Of a DNA stretch of 61,916 nt, positions 16,086 to 24,822 are shown piece by piece. The translations under genes were made by a program, and so were the position numbers. This DNA is from Pandoraea sp. (GTDB lineage Bacteria > Pseudomonadota > Gammaproteobacteria > Burkholderiales > Burkholderiaceae). The notes beneath the pieces were generated by a model. That model did not search any database. It was not told the DNA's origin and saw nothing but the letters and a program-made list of their open reading frames with translations. Position 1 is the first letter of the stretch; the number at the start of each line of letters is the position of its first letter. The stretch is taken from contig JARLJF010000060.1 of the NCBI GenBank assembly GCA_031291335.1, positions 1 to 61,916 on the forward strand. The letters are read 5' to 3'.

Positions 16086-17779
16086 GTCGCCGCATACGGG
16101 AGGGTGTCGGTTTGCAGCGGCGGGGCGCTCACACCTTGCTGGAATGAGATGGCTTCGTGAAGCGTGGCTTCGTCCAGCCAACCCAGTTGCATGAGGATCT
16201 CGCCGAGCGGGCGCCCCTCACGTGCTTGAGTCTCCAAGGCGAATGCGAGCTTGGTTTCGTCGATGGCCTGCCATGACAACAACAGCTCGCCCAATCGCTG
16301 ACGCTGCTGCGTGAGCTGATCGGTCGACGGGAAGTCGTGCATCGTCTTGTCCCACACGAGACGCTTGCCCGTCACGAGATGCACGATGAACAGACGCCAT
16401 GCGCGTGCCGCGGCCATGGCATTGATGAAGTTGCCGATCACCATGCGCGGTGCCGCGAGCAACGCGTGGCCCCAGCCATACATGTGGTACACGAAGAAGC
16501 TTCGCTGCGATACGCGCAACGCGAGCGCAATGGCATTCACGCCCATGAGGGTCATGACCCAGCCGTTGGGCGGAAAGATCGACGGGTAATAGATCGTCCA
16601 CCAGCCCATCTTGTCGGCAATCAGGAACACCAGAAAATTGAGCAACAGCACATAGGCGATGATCGCAACGAACGACGTCGCCAGCCCCTTTCGGTCACGA
16701 AACAGCAGGTACTTCGTTGCGAGCGATCCTTGCCATCCGACCTGCGCCCAGCCTTGCAATCCGATACCCAGCGTCCATCTCGCCTTCTGCCGATAGGCTG
16801 TCTTGAACGTGTTGGGGAAGTATTCGCGAATGCCGAGCGGCATGCGGATCGTCGACACCTTTTCTTTGCCGAAGCCGAACATGCCAACGCGCTTGATGAC
16901 GTATTCGACCGGGAACTTGCCGAAGATCTGCTTCATGCCACGACGCGCCAATCTCGCACCGATGTCGTAATCCTCGGTCAGCGTGTCGGTGTTGAACGGC
17001 TGGTTGTCCGTATCGGCGGCCAGCTCTTCGAGCGCCCGGCGCGAGAAGCAGGTGCCCACGCCCGCCGACGGCACCGTGTGCGACAGACTTTCTCGCACCA
17101 CCAGATCCTTGGTGTGCCACTCGGCGAACTCGTCCATGTAAGTGCCCGCCACGAGTTCGTACCACTCGCGCTCAAGCGAGGTCACCGGCAACTGGATGAA
17201 ATCGATACGCGGCAACAAGTAGTTGTAATACTTCAGCTCGAGCGGGTGAAGCACGTCTTCGCTGTCGTGCAGAATCACGCCAGCGAAGGGCTCGGACAAT
17301 TGCTGGCTATGCTTGAAGATCGCCTGCACGATCCAGTTCAGGCAGTCCGCCTTGCAGGTCGGTCCGTCGTGCGGCACTTCGACGCGTATGAGTTGACGGT
17401 AACGGCGCCGCATCCGCTCGACTTCCATCTTCGTCTTGTCGTCGTTCCGATAGGTACCGACGAAGATCGTGTAGTTCTTGTACTCGAGCGTGCCGACCAT
17501 GCTCTCGAGCATGGCGGCAATCACGTCGTACTCGAGCCACGCCGGCACCATGATCGCCAGCGGCTGCTCGCGTACGGCACGCAATTGTGCGGCATTCAAC
17601 GGCGTATAGCGCCGCTTGATGAACAACGAGCGATAGATCTGGCGCCCCCAGTACCACGCGTCGACAAACAGGTCGTCAACGCTTGACATGAGGATGATGA
17701 CGCCGACCACCGCACCGGCAATTTCCAGGCCGTGATAGTAGTCGGCCACCAGATACGGCCAGTAGAGCGAGGAGATCAC
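16082..17779 (-). CDS. NfrB-like processive glycosyltransferase with C-terminal MshEN domain
   Basis: 565 residues with a GTG start. The GT2 catalytic motifs are HDSEDVLHP (Asp172/Asp175), TED (268-270) and QKARW (331-335). Membrane segments lie near 20-38, 370-390, 405-425 and 435-460. The tail (about 494-550) reads as an MshEN domain, the c-di-GMP-binding fold. RLGELL at 495-500 and RPLGEILMQLG at 523-533 are its two half motifs, but the glycine expected at 504 is Gln. E. coli NfrB has the same GT2-MshEN arrangement and is longer (about 745 aa). It is the likely polymerase, activated by c-di-GMP, with BcsB-like and NfrA-like partners on either side. Confidence 0.85.
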   Translation of the reverse strand: MISSLYWPYLVADYYHGLEIAGAVVGVIILMSSVDDLFVDAWYWGRQIYRSLFIKRRYTPLNAAQLRAVREQPLAIMVPAWLEYDVIAAMLESMVGTLEYKNYTIFVGTYRNDDKTKMEVERMRRRYRQLIRVEVPHDGPTCKADCLNWIVQAIFKHSQQLSEPFAGVILHDSEDVLHPLELKYYNYLLPRIDFIQLPVTSLEREWYELVAGTYMDEFAEWHTKDLVVRESLSHTVPSAGVGTCFSRRALEELAADTDNQPFNTDTLTEDYDIGARLARRGMKQIFGKFPVEYVIKRVGMFGFGKEKVSTIRMPLGIREYFPNTFKTAYRQKARWTLGIGLQGWAQVGWQGSLATKYLLFRDRKGLATSFVAIIAYVLLLNFLVFLIADKMGWWTIYYPSIFPPNGWVMTLMGVNAIALALRVSQRSFFVYHMYGWGHALLAAPRMVIGNFINAMAAARAWRLFIVHLVTGKRLVWDKTMHDFPSTDQLTQQRQRLGELLLSWQAIDETKLAFALETQAREGRPLGEILMQLGWLDEATLHEAISFQQGVSAPPLQTDTLPYAAT

Positions 17780-17797
17780 GGTGGCGGCCCTCGACGA

Positions 17798-20080
17798 TCA
17801 GCGATTGCTGTTCTTCTTGTGACCGGCACGCAGCGCCAGCACGAGAATCAGCAACAACACCAACAGCGCGATGGCAATCGCAGGCACGCCCCACGAAATG
17901 TACCGGCGCCACTCGTAGAACGCGCTTTCTCCCGCGCCCGGCGGCGTGCTGGCATCGGGGTTGCTGCTGTCGAGCCATGCGACAGGGCCGGCCGGTCCGA
18001 TGATCGCAAGATTGCCGCGATTGAGCAGGAACGGCTCGCTTACGTCCGCACGCGGTGCGCCGATGGCGTACCACAGCAGACCATCTTCACCACTGGCGCG
18101 TACGACTTCCGCCGTCGACAGATTTTGCAGTCCGGTGATATCCAGCCATTTCGCATCCTTGCCGCCGATCGCCAACTGCTTGCGATCGGTCACGCTCACC
18201 GTCGGATTCGCTCCGTCGAGCGCGACTTCCATCGCAACGAACGGCTTCGCGGGCTTCACACTGTTGCCGCCAGCGGCGACCGTCAGTTCGGCGCGCGACG
18301 GCGACAGACCACTGGCCGACGCGATACCGATCACGCGACGAATGTTGGCAGGAGCGTCTTCGAGATACCGGGCCGGCACGATGAGTTGCGCATTGCCCGC
18401 CATCAGCGGCAGCAGGCCGACAAAGGTGCCGTCCGGCTCTGCCTTGCCTGGTCGGATGAAGCTCGCTGCGGGCAGCACGTTGACCGGGTAGGCCTGCGGA
18501 ATCTCGTCGCAGTTGGCCGAGTACGGCTGACGCTGCACCGCGACACGCAGCGTGTTCTTCACACCCAGCACATAGCCCGGCACACGCGCCTTGAGTTGTT
18601 CCGGGCGCCCGTTCGCGTCAAGTTGTCTGGCCGCCAGCAGTACCCCGTTCCAGAACACCGTTGCCACCGGCTTCGATGCTGCCGGGCCAGGGGCTGCCGC
18701 CAGATACAGTGTGATCTCTCCCGGCATGCGGCCGTCAGAAGCCACGGCGCTCAGCGGGAAGGTCACCGTCCAGTCCCCACGCGCCAGCACCTCGAAGCTA
18801 TCCGAGGAGCCGCCAAGACTCGACAGTCGCACCACTTGTTTGTCGGCGATGTCCGGCGTGTGGGCGATGGGCACGCTCACATTGTTCGAAAGCAGCAGCC
18901 GACGCAGCGAATCGTCGAAAAGACCTGCGGCCTGCGCCCCCGCATCCGCCGACACGGCGATCACGGCCTGATTGCCCATGGCGAGCAGACGAATCTGCTT
19001 GGCGCCAAGCGTGTCGTTTGCCAGCGGTGCGCGCTGGGTTCGCCACGTCTTGAACGCCTCGGCGGCGTCCGCATCACCGGCAAGCTGACCCTGCAAGGCA
19101 TCGAATGCTGCTGCCAGACGCGCACGCAGCGCGGGGTCGGCGATCACGACGTCGGCACTCACCGATGGCGCATTCATCGCCACCAAGGCGCCAAGTTCGG
19201 CGTCGCCGGCCAGCTTGTGCGTCGCACTGTTATCGCGCAATGCGGCGAATGCCGGCACGCTCGCCAGGGCGGCCGGTACGTTGACCCCACGCGTGTCGAC
19301 AACATCTCCGGCGACGGGCAGCGCGCGCACGACAACACGCTTGCCGCTGCGCTCCAGCGCTACGCCGACACGCCATGCGCTGTCGAACGCCTCCTTGCCC
19401 AGCGCGTTCGATGCGACGAGCAACGTAGGCGCCCCCGGCAACGTGCCCCAGGCATCGTCGAGACTCGTCACCGACTTCTGATCGATGCGGTAGGTCAAAC
19501 GCGTCTGTGGCGTGATCGTCACCGAGTTCGCCAGCGAGCGATCCGGCTCGCACCGGTAAGTCCCGGTACGTGAATGCCAATTGACCGACAAGCGCACGAA
19601 GCCCGTCTCACGCGGGCGCGCCGAGACCGGCAGACTGCGTTGCAGCAAACCGTCGCCATCGGGCACCGACTGCGAAGTCACCGGCTGGCCGTCGATGGAA
19701 AGCACCACCGACGCGGCCCCCGGCTCGCCCTTCAGATAGCGGCCGTCGAACGCGACCGAGGCGTCGGCCAGCGGGAGGCCCTTGGGCACGGGCAGATAGA
19801 AATCCTGACTCGCGTCGCCCGACAGCACGATGGGGGTCGTAATGCCCAGATCGGCCAGCGCGATGCTGCGCTGTAAATTGCCCCCCGAGCCAAGCAGGCG
19901 AACACCGTCACCCAGCGCGCTCGCGTGCGACGTGCCCGGAGCAACGGCACTCAACACCGCAAATGTGCTCGCCGCCATCGCACAGGCGCGGCGAAGCATC
20001 GCGCGCGAGGCATCGGGGGAAGGTGTGAGAGAAGGGCGCGCCGTGCGGCGGTATGCATTCAACGTGTTGAGCAACAGCAT
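17798..20080 (-). CDS. BcsB-like periplasmic exopolysaccharide subunit
   Basis: 760 residues from ATG 20080; ATG 20110 (770 aa) is also possible, and neither has a strong ribosome site. A signal sequence (about 30-55) precedes a long beta-rich periplasmic region. A single C-terminal membrane anchor (about 725-748) is followed by a basic tail (GHKKNSNR). This is the BcsB plan: alternating carbohydrate-binding and flavodoxin-like domains that partner the cellulose synthase and guide the nascent chain. Sequence similarity is at family level only, and the neighbouring synthase is NfrB-like, so cellulose need not be the product. It follows the epimerase gene and precedes the glycosyltransferase by 18 bp. 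Confidence 0.75.
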   Translation of the reverse strand: MLLLNTLNAYRRTARPSLTPSPDASRAMLRRACAMAASTFAVLSAVAPGTSHASALGDGVRLLGSGGNLQRSIALADLGITTPIVLSGDASQDFYLPVPKGLPLADASVAFDGRYLKGEPGAASVVLSIDGQPVTSQSVPDGDGLLQRSLPVSARPRETGFVRLSVNWHSRTGTYRCEPDRSLANSVTITPQTRLTYRIDQKSVTSLDDAWGTLPGAPTLLVASNALGKEAFDSAWRVGVALERSGKRVVVRALPVAGDVVDTRGVNVPAALASVPAFAALRDNSATHKLAGDAELGALVAMNAPSVSADVVIADPALRARLAAAFDALQGQLAGDADAAEAFKTWRTQRAPLANDTLGAKQIRLLAMGNQAVIAVSADAGAQAAGLFDDSLRRLLLSNNVSVPIAHTPDIADKQVVRLSSLGGSSDSFEVLARGDWTVTFPLSAVASDGRMPGEITLYLAAAPGPAASKPVATVFWNGVLLAARQLDANGRPEQLKARVPGYVLGVKNTLRVAVQRQPYSANCDEIPQAYPVNVLPAASFIRPGKAEPDGTFVGLLPLMAGNAQLIVPARYLEDAPANIRRVIGIASASGLSPSRAELTVAAGGNSVKPAKPFVAMEVALDGANPTVSVTDRKQLAIGGKDAKWLDITGLQNLSTAEVVRASGEDGLLWYAIGAPRADVSEPFLLNRGNLAIIGPAGPVAWLDSSNPDASTPPGAGESAFYEWRRYISWGVPAIAIALLVLLLILVLALRAGHKKNSNR

Positions 20081-20183
20081 GAAGTATCCGTGAGTTGGCG
20101 TTTCATCCATGCCGTTGGACGCTACGCAGTGGGACGGCTTTGGCGGAAGCGGGAAAGTCATCGCGTCGGCATCCGCTCGTATC

Positions 20184-21344
20184 TCAGTGATCCCGGCCGT
20201 CGGCCGGAGCATTCGGATCGAACTCGCGCACGACACGCCCGCAAAGGGCCGCCACGATGCGTTGCGACGCGTGGCCGTCGCCATACGGATTGATGCGGCG
20301 CGAGAACGACGTGTGATAAGGCAGGTCGTCGAGCAGACGCGTCACGCCGTCAACAATGCGTTCGCGATGGGCACCGACCAGCGCCACCGTACCGGCGGCC
20401 ACCGCCTCCGGCCGCTCGGTCACGTCACGCATGACGAGCACCGGCTTGCCGAGATAGGGCGCCTCTTCCTGCACGCCGCCGGAGTCGGTGAGGATCACGT
20501 AGGCCCGCTGCATGAACCAGACGAAATCGACGTAGTCGAGCGGATCGATCAGATGCACGTTGCCGAAGCCGGCGAGCGCCGTCATCACGACATTGCGAAC
20601 GGCCGGGTTCAGATGCACCGGGTAGACGATCTGGATGTCGTCGCGCAACGCGAGTTGAGCGAGCGCGGCGCAGATGTTGTGGAAGCCATCGCCAAAGCTC
20701 TCACGGCGATGGCCCGTCACGAGCACCAGACGGCGCGTTGCGTCGAGCCACGGATAGCGCGCAGCCACTTCGATAGCGAGCGGCGAGTCGTCGCGCAGGC
20801 GTGCCGTGAGAGTCGCGAGCGCATCGATCACGGTGTCGCCAGTCACCGCGATTCGGCCCTGCAGGTTCTCGCGCAGCAGGTTTTCCCGGGAGGTGCCGGT
20901 TGGCGCGAACAGCCAATCGCCCACGCTATCGACCACGCGGCGATTCATCTCTTCGGGAAATGGCTGGGAAAGGTCGCCGGTGCGCAGACCCGCTTCCACA
21001 TGTCCGACCGGAATGCGGCGATGAAAAGCGGCGATTGCACAGGCCGATGCCGTGCTCGTGTCGCCGTGAACCAGAACGCAATCAGGTTTTTCTGTCTCCA
21101 GCACCGCATCGACGCGAGCGATAGTCAGCGAGAACAGGCCATTGAGTGTCTGATTGGGCACCATGACCTCAAGGTCGTACCTGGCCTTGAGGTCGAATAG
21201 CGACATCACCTGATCGAGCATCTGACGATGCTGACCGGTGACACAAACCACGCTATCGATGCCGGGTTCGCGATCCAGCGCGGTCACGAGAGGCGCCATC
21301 TTGATCGCTTCGGGACGCGTGCCGAAGATAGACAGGACTTTCAT
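20184..21344 (-). CDS. wecB: UDP-N-acetylglucosamine 2-epimerase (non-hydrolysing)
   Basis: 386 residues from ATG 21344 (MKVLSIFGTRPEAIK, the family start). Other family motifs are HGDTSTASA, GHRRESFG and GGVQEEAPYLGKPVLVMRDVTERPEA. The enzyme converts UDP-GlcNAc to UDP-ManNAc in the cytoplasm. It is the first gene of the ten-gene exopolysaccharide operon, which suggests ManNAc (or a derivative) is a building block of the polymer. No good ribosome site precedes the ATG; instead a strong hairpin lies 20 bp upstream (21364-21393). The symbol wecB is used by homology; a separate housekeeping copy may exist elsewhere. Confidence 0.93.
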   Translation of the reverse strand: MKVLSIFGTRPEAIKMAPLVTALDREPGIDSVVCVTGQHRQMLDQVMSLFDLKARYDLEVMVPNQTLNGLFSLTIARVDAVLETEKPDCVLVHGDTSTASACAIAAFHRRIPVGHVEAGLRTGDLSQPFPEEMNRRVVDSVGDWLFAPTGTSRENLLRENLQGRIAVTGDTVIDALATLTARLRDDSPLAIEVAARYPWLDATRRLVLVTGHRRESFGDGFHNICAALAQLALRDDIQIVYPVHLNPAVRNVVMTALAGFGNVHLIDPLDYVDFVWFMQRAYVILTDSGGVQEEAPYLGKPVLVMRDVTERPEAVAAGTVALVGAHRERIVDGVTRLLDDLPYHTSFSRRINPYGDGHASQRIVAALCGRVVREFDPNAPADGRDH

Positions 21345-21363
21345 AGTTATACGTTCTGGTCTG

Positions 21364-21393
21364 AGCCTGTTCATGCCGTGCGGCATGCAGGCT
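21364..21393 (-). promoter_or_regulatory. Leader hairpin just upstream of the exopolysaccharide operon
   Basis: On the minus strand AGCCTGCATGCC pairs with GGCATG-aa-CAGGCT, giving 12 base pairs with a GCAC loop and a 2-nt bulge. It ends 19 nt before the wecB start codon, which has no visible ribosome site. There is no U tract, so it is not an intrinsic terminator. A role in translation initiation or mRNA stability is inferred. Confidence 0.5.
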
Positions 21394-21900
21394 TCATTTG
21401 CCCCCAGGGCACATCGGACAGGGGCGTTCTATGGCAAGAGGAGGTCAATACGCCAGCAGCAACTCCGAATCAACTACATCGGAATCCTATTCATTTACAT
21501 GATTTATGCTGCGGCGACTGGCGATCGCCAGTCAGGGTCTGGAAAACCCGCGACGATACGCTCCCCTTGTCATCTGTTTTTGCGCGACGCCACTCCCGGC
21601 GTGCACGCTTACTTGCTTTATTCAATGTAGGCGATGACCGTCCCCTAACAGTCCCCCGGCGCTTCTGGAGATCGCCGATATCGCGCAGGCGCAGCGCTTC
21701 AAACCCATTAACTACGCGGGTCTCTGGCGATTTCGAGGTCAACGAAAATGCCCGGCCAGAACGCCGAAAATGACGTAGCAGCCAGGCAGATTCCGAATGA
21801 TTTATTTAGGTAAACTGATTAACTTTAACGATCATCACAAGAACGTCATTGCGTTCGAATGGTCGCGTGATCGCTGGGGAGAATTGATAGGAAGGGTAAA
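21394..21900. other. Long non-coding upstream region of the exopolysaccharide operon
   Basis: No credible gene is seen on either strand. An AT-rich segment at about 21480-21510 and another at 21785-21850 stand out from the GC-rich background and probably hold promoter elements. An 18-bp perfect palindrome lies at 21516-21533. I could not identify a convincing -35/-10 pair for wecB. Open frames running through the tRNA genes from about 21797 are artefacts. Confidence 0.5.
21516..21533. promoter_or_regulatory. 18-bp perfect palindrome, candidate operator
   Basis: GACTGGCGATCGCCAGTC reads identically on both strands and lies 172 bp upstream of the wecB start. Its position in the control region of the exopolysaccharide operon suggests a binding site for a dimeric regulator. 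The regulator is unknown. Confidence 0.45.
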
Positions 21901-21942
21901 CGCAAAAGGCCGGATGTCTGGAAAGACATCCGGCCTTTTGCG
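21901..21942 (-). terminator. Strong rho-independent terminator after the tRNA pair
   Basis: A perfect 19-bp stem (CGCAAAAGGCCGGATGTCT and its complement) with a 4-nt loop. The stem includes A and T tracts on both flanks, so it can work in both directions. It lies 58 bp downstream of tRNA-Glu and also shields the exopolysaccharide control region from tRNA transcription. Confidence 0.9.
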
Positions 21943-22000
21943 TTTTGCCGAATCTGACGCCGGCCGACTTCGATGTGTGAATCACATCGCTGCCGATATG

Positions 22001-22076
22001 TGGCGTCCCCTAGGGGATTCGAACCCCTGTACTCACCGTGAAAGGGTGATGTCCTAGGCCTCTAGACGAAGGGGAC
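22001..22076 (-). tRNA. tRNA-Glu(TTC)
   Basis: 76 nt with an encoded CCA end. The minus strand begins GTCCCCTTCGTCTAGAGGCC and ends CCCCTAGGGGACGCCA. The anticodon loop is CTTTCAC, anticodon TTC. The sequence closely matches bacterial tRNA-Glu, and all four arms pair. It is 17 bp from tRNA-Ala and co-transcribed with it. Confidence 0.97.
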
Positions 22077-22093
22077 GGAAACCGTCATTCGTT

Positions 22094-22169
<76 letters not shown>

Positions 22170-22184
22170 GCGCGAAGAGGCGTG

Positions 22185-22213
22185 ACTATAGCGTATTTGG
22201 CAGCCACTGGCAA
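22185..22213 (-). promoter_or_regulatory. Sigma-70 promoter of the tRNA-Ala/tRNA-Glu operon
   Basis: On the minus strand TTGCCA (22208-22213), a 17-nt spacer and TATAGT (22185-22190) lie 16 nt before the mature 5' end of tRNA-Ala. Box quality and spacing are close to consensus. Confidence 0.8.
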
Positions 22214-22378
22214 CTGACGCGTCGCGCGCTGTTCAGCGGGTCGTCCTGAGGGCTGATCGTCGCTTAAGACAACGCTCGGATTTTCACCGGCGACAACACG
22301 CTCCGAATTACCTACATGAAACATACGAATCAGCTACGGCAGACCCTGTCAATTTAGACAGGACCTTCCGGCAATCGA

Positions 22379-22439
22379 TTGACTTGAAATAGTTAGTCAT
22401 CCAGTATTCCGCGTTCTCGCGTTCGTAGTCACGAACGCG
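22379..22439 (+). promoter_or_regulatory. Candidate promoter and 9-bp inverted repeat before the secreted-protein operon
   Basis: TTGACT (22379-22384) is followed after 17 nt by a poor -10 match (CAGTAT), so the promoter call is weak. Downstream, CGCGTTCGT-agtc-ACGAACGCG (22418-22439) is a perfect 9-bp inverted repeat. It ends 20 bp before the ATG at 22460 and just upstream of the GGGGGAG ribosome site. It could be an RNA hairpin or an operator. Confidence 0.4.
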
Positions 22440-22459
22440 TACCGGGGGAGCATAACAAT

Positions 22460-23653
22460 ATGAAAGTCGGCGGATTCTTCTTCCGTCTTGCCATCGCCTT
22501 TTCGATGGCATTCTCGATGGTGTTTGCGGGGCACGTTAAGGCCCAGGTCACAGACAAGACGGTGACGTTTGCGGGCGCAGCCTATGGCGGCGACGCTGCC
22601 AGCATCGACAAGCGATTTCCTTACTCACGCGCGTATGAGAACGGCCTCAAGGCGGTAGGCGATTCGCCATACAAACGTCTTCTGGCAGCCGTAGCTCAGA
22701 ATCCGGCCACGCACTTCACGCTGACGACCGGGCCGATCGACCAGTTGAAGGGCCGCGATCAGGCGATCGTCGTCTCGCTGGTCGTCAATACCGAGACCGT
22801 CTCCGTCGAGCGCTTCGGTGCCATCCGCAAACTGCTTGTCCTGTTGCGCGGCCAAGTGCTGTTCTTCGACTTCAAGTCGATGACGGTGCTGCGCTCCTAT
22901 CCGGTGAGCTTCGGCTACGTGGACAACCTCGATCACGAACCCACGCGCGCCGAAGTTCTCGATCGTGTGCGCATGGTCTACGACGGCGCGAACGGCAAGC
23001 CCGGGCTGTATGCCCGCTTCGCCGCGTCCGTCGCGCAAGCGCAACTGCCCGATCAGGCGCCCCGCTATCTGCAAGTCACCCACGTGGAAGTCACGCCGGA
23101 GGCCGCCGCCGTGCTGCCCGATTACCTGAAGGCCACGCCTGCCGCCGCGCAGACGTGGGTCGCCGACATGGTGAGCGAGGCGATCTCTACTCGCATCGGC
23201 GTGCCCGTCGTGCCTTATTCGAAGGGCTACGCCATCGGCAACGTCATGTCGATGCAGATCATGGATGGCACTGTCTTCAATCTCAAGCTGCCGCAGCCGG
23301 ATTACGAGATCGATGTCACGCTCAAGAACTTCAGGAAGATCAAGTACAGCGAAAACGCGGTGGGCACGGCGTACATCTACGGCAGCTACGCGGATGTCGC
23401 CATTCGCGAGCCGCTGACCGGCGCGACCTACCTCAACACGTCGCTCAAGAACGGCGAGGTAAAGCCGGTACCGGCGTCGCAAACGTGGGTCGATGATTTC
23501 CCGGCCTACTACGACTCCGTCAACGGCCTGTTCGTGAAGCTTGCCGAGTCTGTGGCGGGCACCGACACGTCATGGGTGAAGTCCGCCGCTTCGGCGTCGG
23601 ACATTTCGTCGCAAATCGACAAGACGATGGGACTGATGAAGCTATGCAAGTGA
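22460..23653 (+). CDS. Secreted protein of unknown function, first gene of a CsgG-associated cluster
   Basis: 397 residues with a clear signal peptide (about 1-28, ending HVKA) and a GGGGGAG ribosome site. The mature part is a soluble mixed alpha/beta protein without membrane segments. It contains one stretch (about 240-330) rich in short beta strands and ends with a cysteine near the C-terminus. I do not recognise a family. Its stop codon overlaps the start of the next gene (TGATG), so the four genes 22460-26937 form one operon with a CsgG-like lipoprotein. A periplasmic or outer-membrane role in that system is inferred. Confidence 0.75.
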   Translation: MKVGGFFFRLAIAFSMAFSMVFAGHVKAQVTDKTVTFAGAAYGGDAASIDKRFPYSRAYENGLKAVGDSPYKRLLAAVAQNPATHFTLTTGPIDQLKGRDQAIVVSLVVNTETVSVERFGAIRKLLVLLRGQVLFFDFKSMTVLRSYPVSFGYVDNLDHEPTRAEVLDRVRMVYDGANGKPGLYARFAASVAQAQLPDQAPRYLQVTHVEVTPEAAAVLPDYLKATPAAAQTWVADMVSEAISTRIGVPVVPYSKGYAIGNVMSMQIMDGTVFNLKLPQPDYEIDVTLKNFRKIKYSENAVGTAYIYGSYADVAIREPLTGATYLNTSLKNGEVKPVPASQTWVDDFPAYYDSVNGLFVKLAESVAGTDTSWVKSAASASDISSQIDKTMGLMKLCK

Positions 23654-24783
23654 TGAAGAAACTTTTCCTGCTGTTTGCCGCCGCCGTATTCGCATCGAGC
23701 GCAGTTGCTCAGGTGCAGCAAGCGCGGGGCAAGGCAACCGTGACATATGAAGGCTGGTCGATTTCGCGTGACGACAAGGCACGTGCCCTGTCGGCCGCTC
23801 AGATGAAGGCCGTGGAGTTCTACTACGCCGAAGCCGGCGAAGCCGAGTCAGAGAACTTCGACGCGATTCGCCAGAAGATCCTCGCCGAGCCGGATCGTTA
23901 CATCCTCGACTCGACGATCCTTGCCGAAGACGAAAACTCGGACAAGAAGCAATACACGGTGGCCGTACGCGTCTCGCTCAACGTCGCGAATCTGCGCAAC
24001 GCCGTGAAATCCAGCTCGGCCGTCGCCAAGGGCGGCCCGGCCGGCCGTTCGCCGCTCGCGTTCATCTTCGTCTCTCGCGAAGTCGGCACCTCGCGCGCCT
24101 ACGACGACCGTGTGTACAAGCGAATCGACCGCAAGTCCGACGTCAAGGCGCAGCTCAACGCCTCCGAGCAAGGCGCCGAGGGCGAGAACATTCGCGGCAA
24201 TCAGATCGGCACCAATGCGTCGACGAGCGCAAAGATGTCGGCATCGGTGCACAGCTCGGCCTCGGTCGAGACCGGCGGCAGCACCACACGCCGTGCCACC
24301 GACAACACGTTTCGCCTGATTCCCAGCGCCAATCTGTCGCAGGTCTTCACATCGACGTTCGCCAAGGCAGGCTTCAAAGTCAACGAAGCTGCACTGGTCG
24401 AGCCGTACACCGGTGGCCAGTTCAAGGTCGCCAACGTCGAGAACGATTACAAGAACGGCATGGACCTGAAGCCTGCGACGCTCGCGTCGATGGTCTCGGG
24501 TATGCGTGTGGCCCGTATGTCCTACATCGCGCTGGGCACGCTCGACGTGGGCCTCGCCGATCGCGACCCGAACTCCGGCCTCATGCGCGTGGCGGTCACC
24601 GTCAATGCAAAGTTGCTCGACATTGGCCAAACCATTCCGGACACCGTCGCTTCGGTGGGCCCCGTTCAGTACGCCGGCACCGGCCCGACCGAAGAAGAAG
24701 CCCGTACCAATGCGCTGCGTCTGGCGGCCAACAACGCCGCGCGCGAGTTGACCAGCCAGATCACCAATCTCAGTTTGCGTTAA
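23653..24783 (+). CDS. Secreted protein of unknown function (flagellar/CsgG-cluster associated type)
   Basis: 376 residues from ATG 23653, coupled to the preceding stop. The signal peptide MKKLFLLFAAAVFASSAVAQ indicates export. The first 90 residues (ARGKATVTYEGWSIS through DSTILAEDE) resemble the modified-TPR/beta domains that precede Lpo/CsgG-type proteins in several bacteria. The central part is rich in Ser/Thr and Ala (about 165-220). No catalytic motif is seen. Function is unknown; operon context suggests an envelope assembly with the lipoprotein at 25498. Confidence 0.72.
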   Translation: MKKLFLLFAAAVFASSAVAQVQQARGKATVTYEGWSISRDDKARALSAAQMKAVEFYYAEAGEAESENFDAIRQKILAEPDRYILDSTILAEDENSDKKQYTVAVRVSLNVANLRNAVKSSSAVAKGGPAGRSPLAFIFVSREVGTSRAYDDRVYKRIDRKSDVKAQLNASEQGAEGENIRGNQIGTNASTSAKMSASVHSSASVETGGSTTRRATDNTFRLIPSANLSQVFTSTFAKAGFKVNEAALVEPYTGGQFKVANVENDYKNGMDLKPATLASMVSGMRVARMSYIALGTLDVGLADRDPNSGLMRVAVTVNAKLLDIGQTIPDTVASVGPVQYAGTGPTEEEARTNALRLAANNAARELTSQITNLSLR

Positions 24784-24822
24784 TTGCGGGATTCAACCAT
24801 CCCTCTCCTGGAGAAGAAGTTC

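Noticed and set aside
17732..19573. 613-codon plus-strand open frame opposite the BcsB-like gene
   Set aside because: No motif, odd composition and fully antisense to a gene with signal peptide and C-terminal membrane anchor.
16082..20080. Operon as a classical cellulose (bcs) locus
   Set aside because: Only the BcsB-like protein fits; the synthase lacks a PilZ domain and has an MshEN tail, the outer-membrane protein is NfrA-like, and no BcsZ or BcsC is present.
21797..22057. Short plus-strand open frame running through the terminator and tRNA-Glu
   Set aside because: It overlaps a perfect terminator stem and a tRNA gene on the opposite strand and has no coding character.
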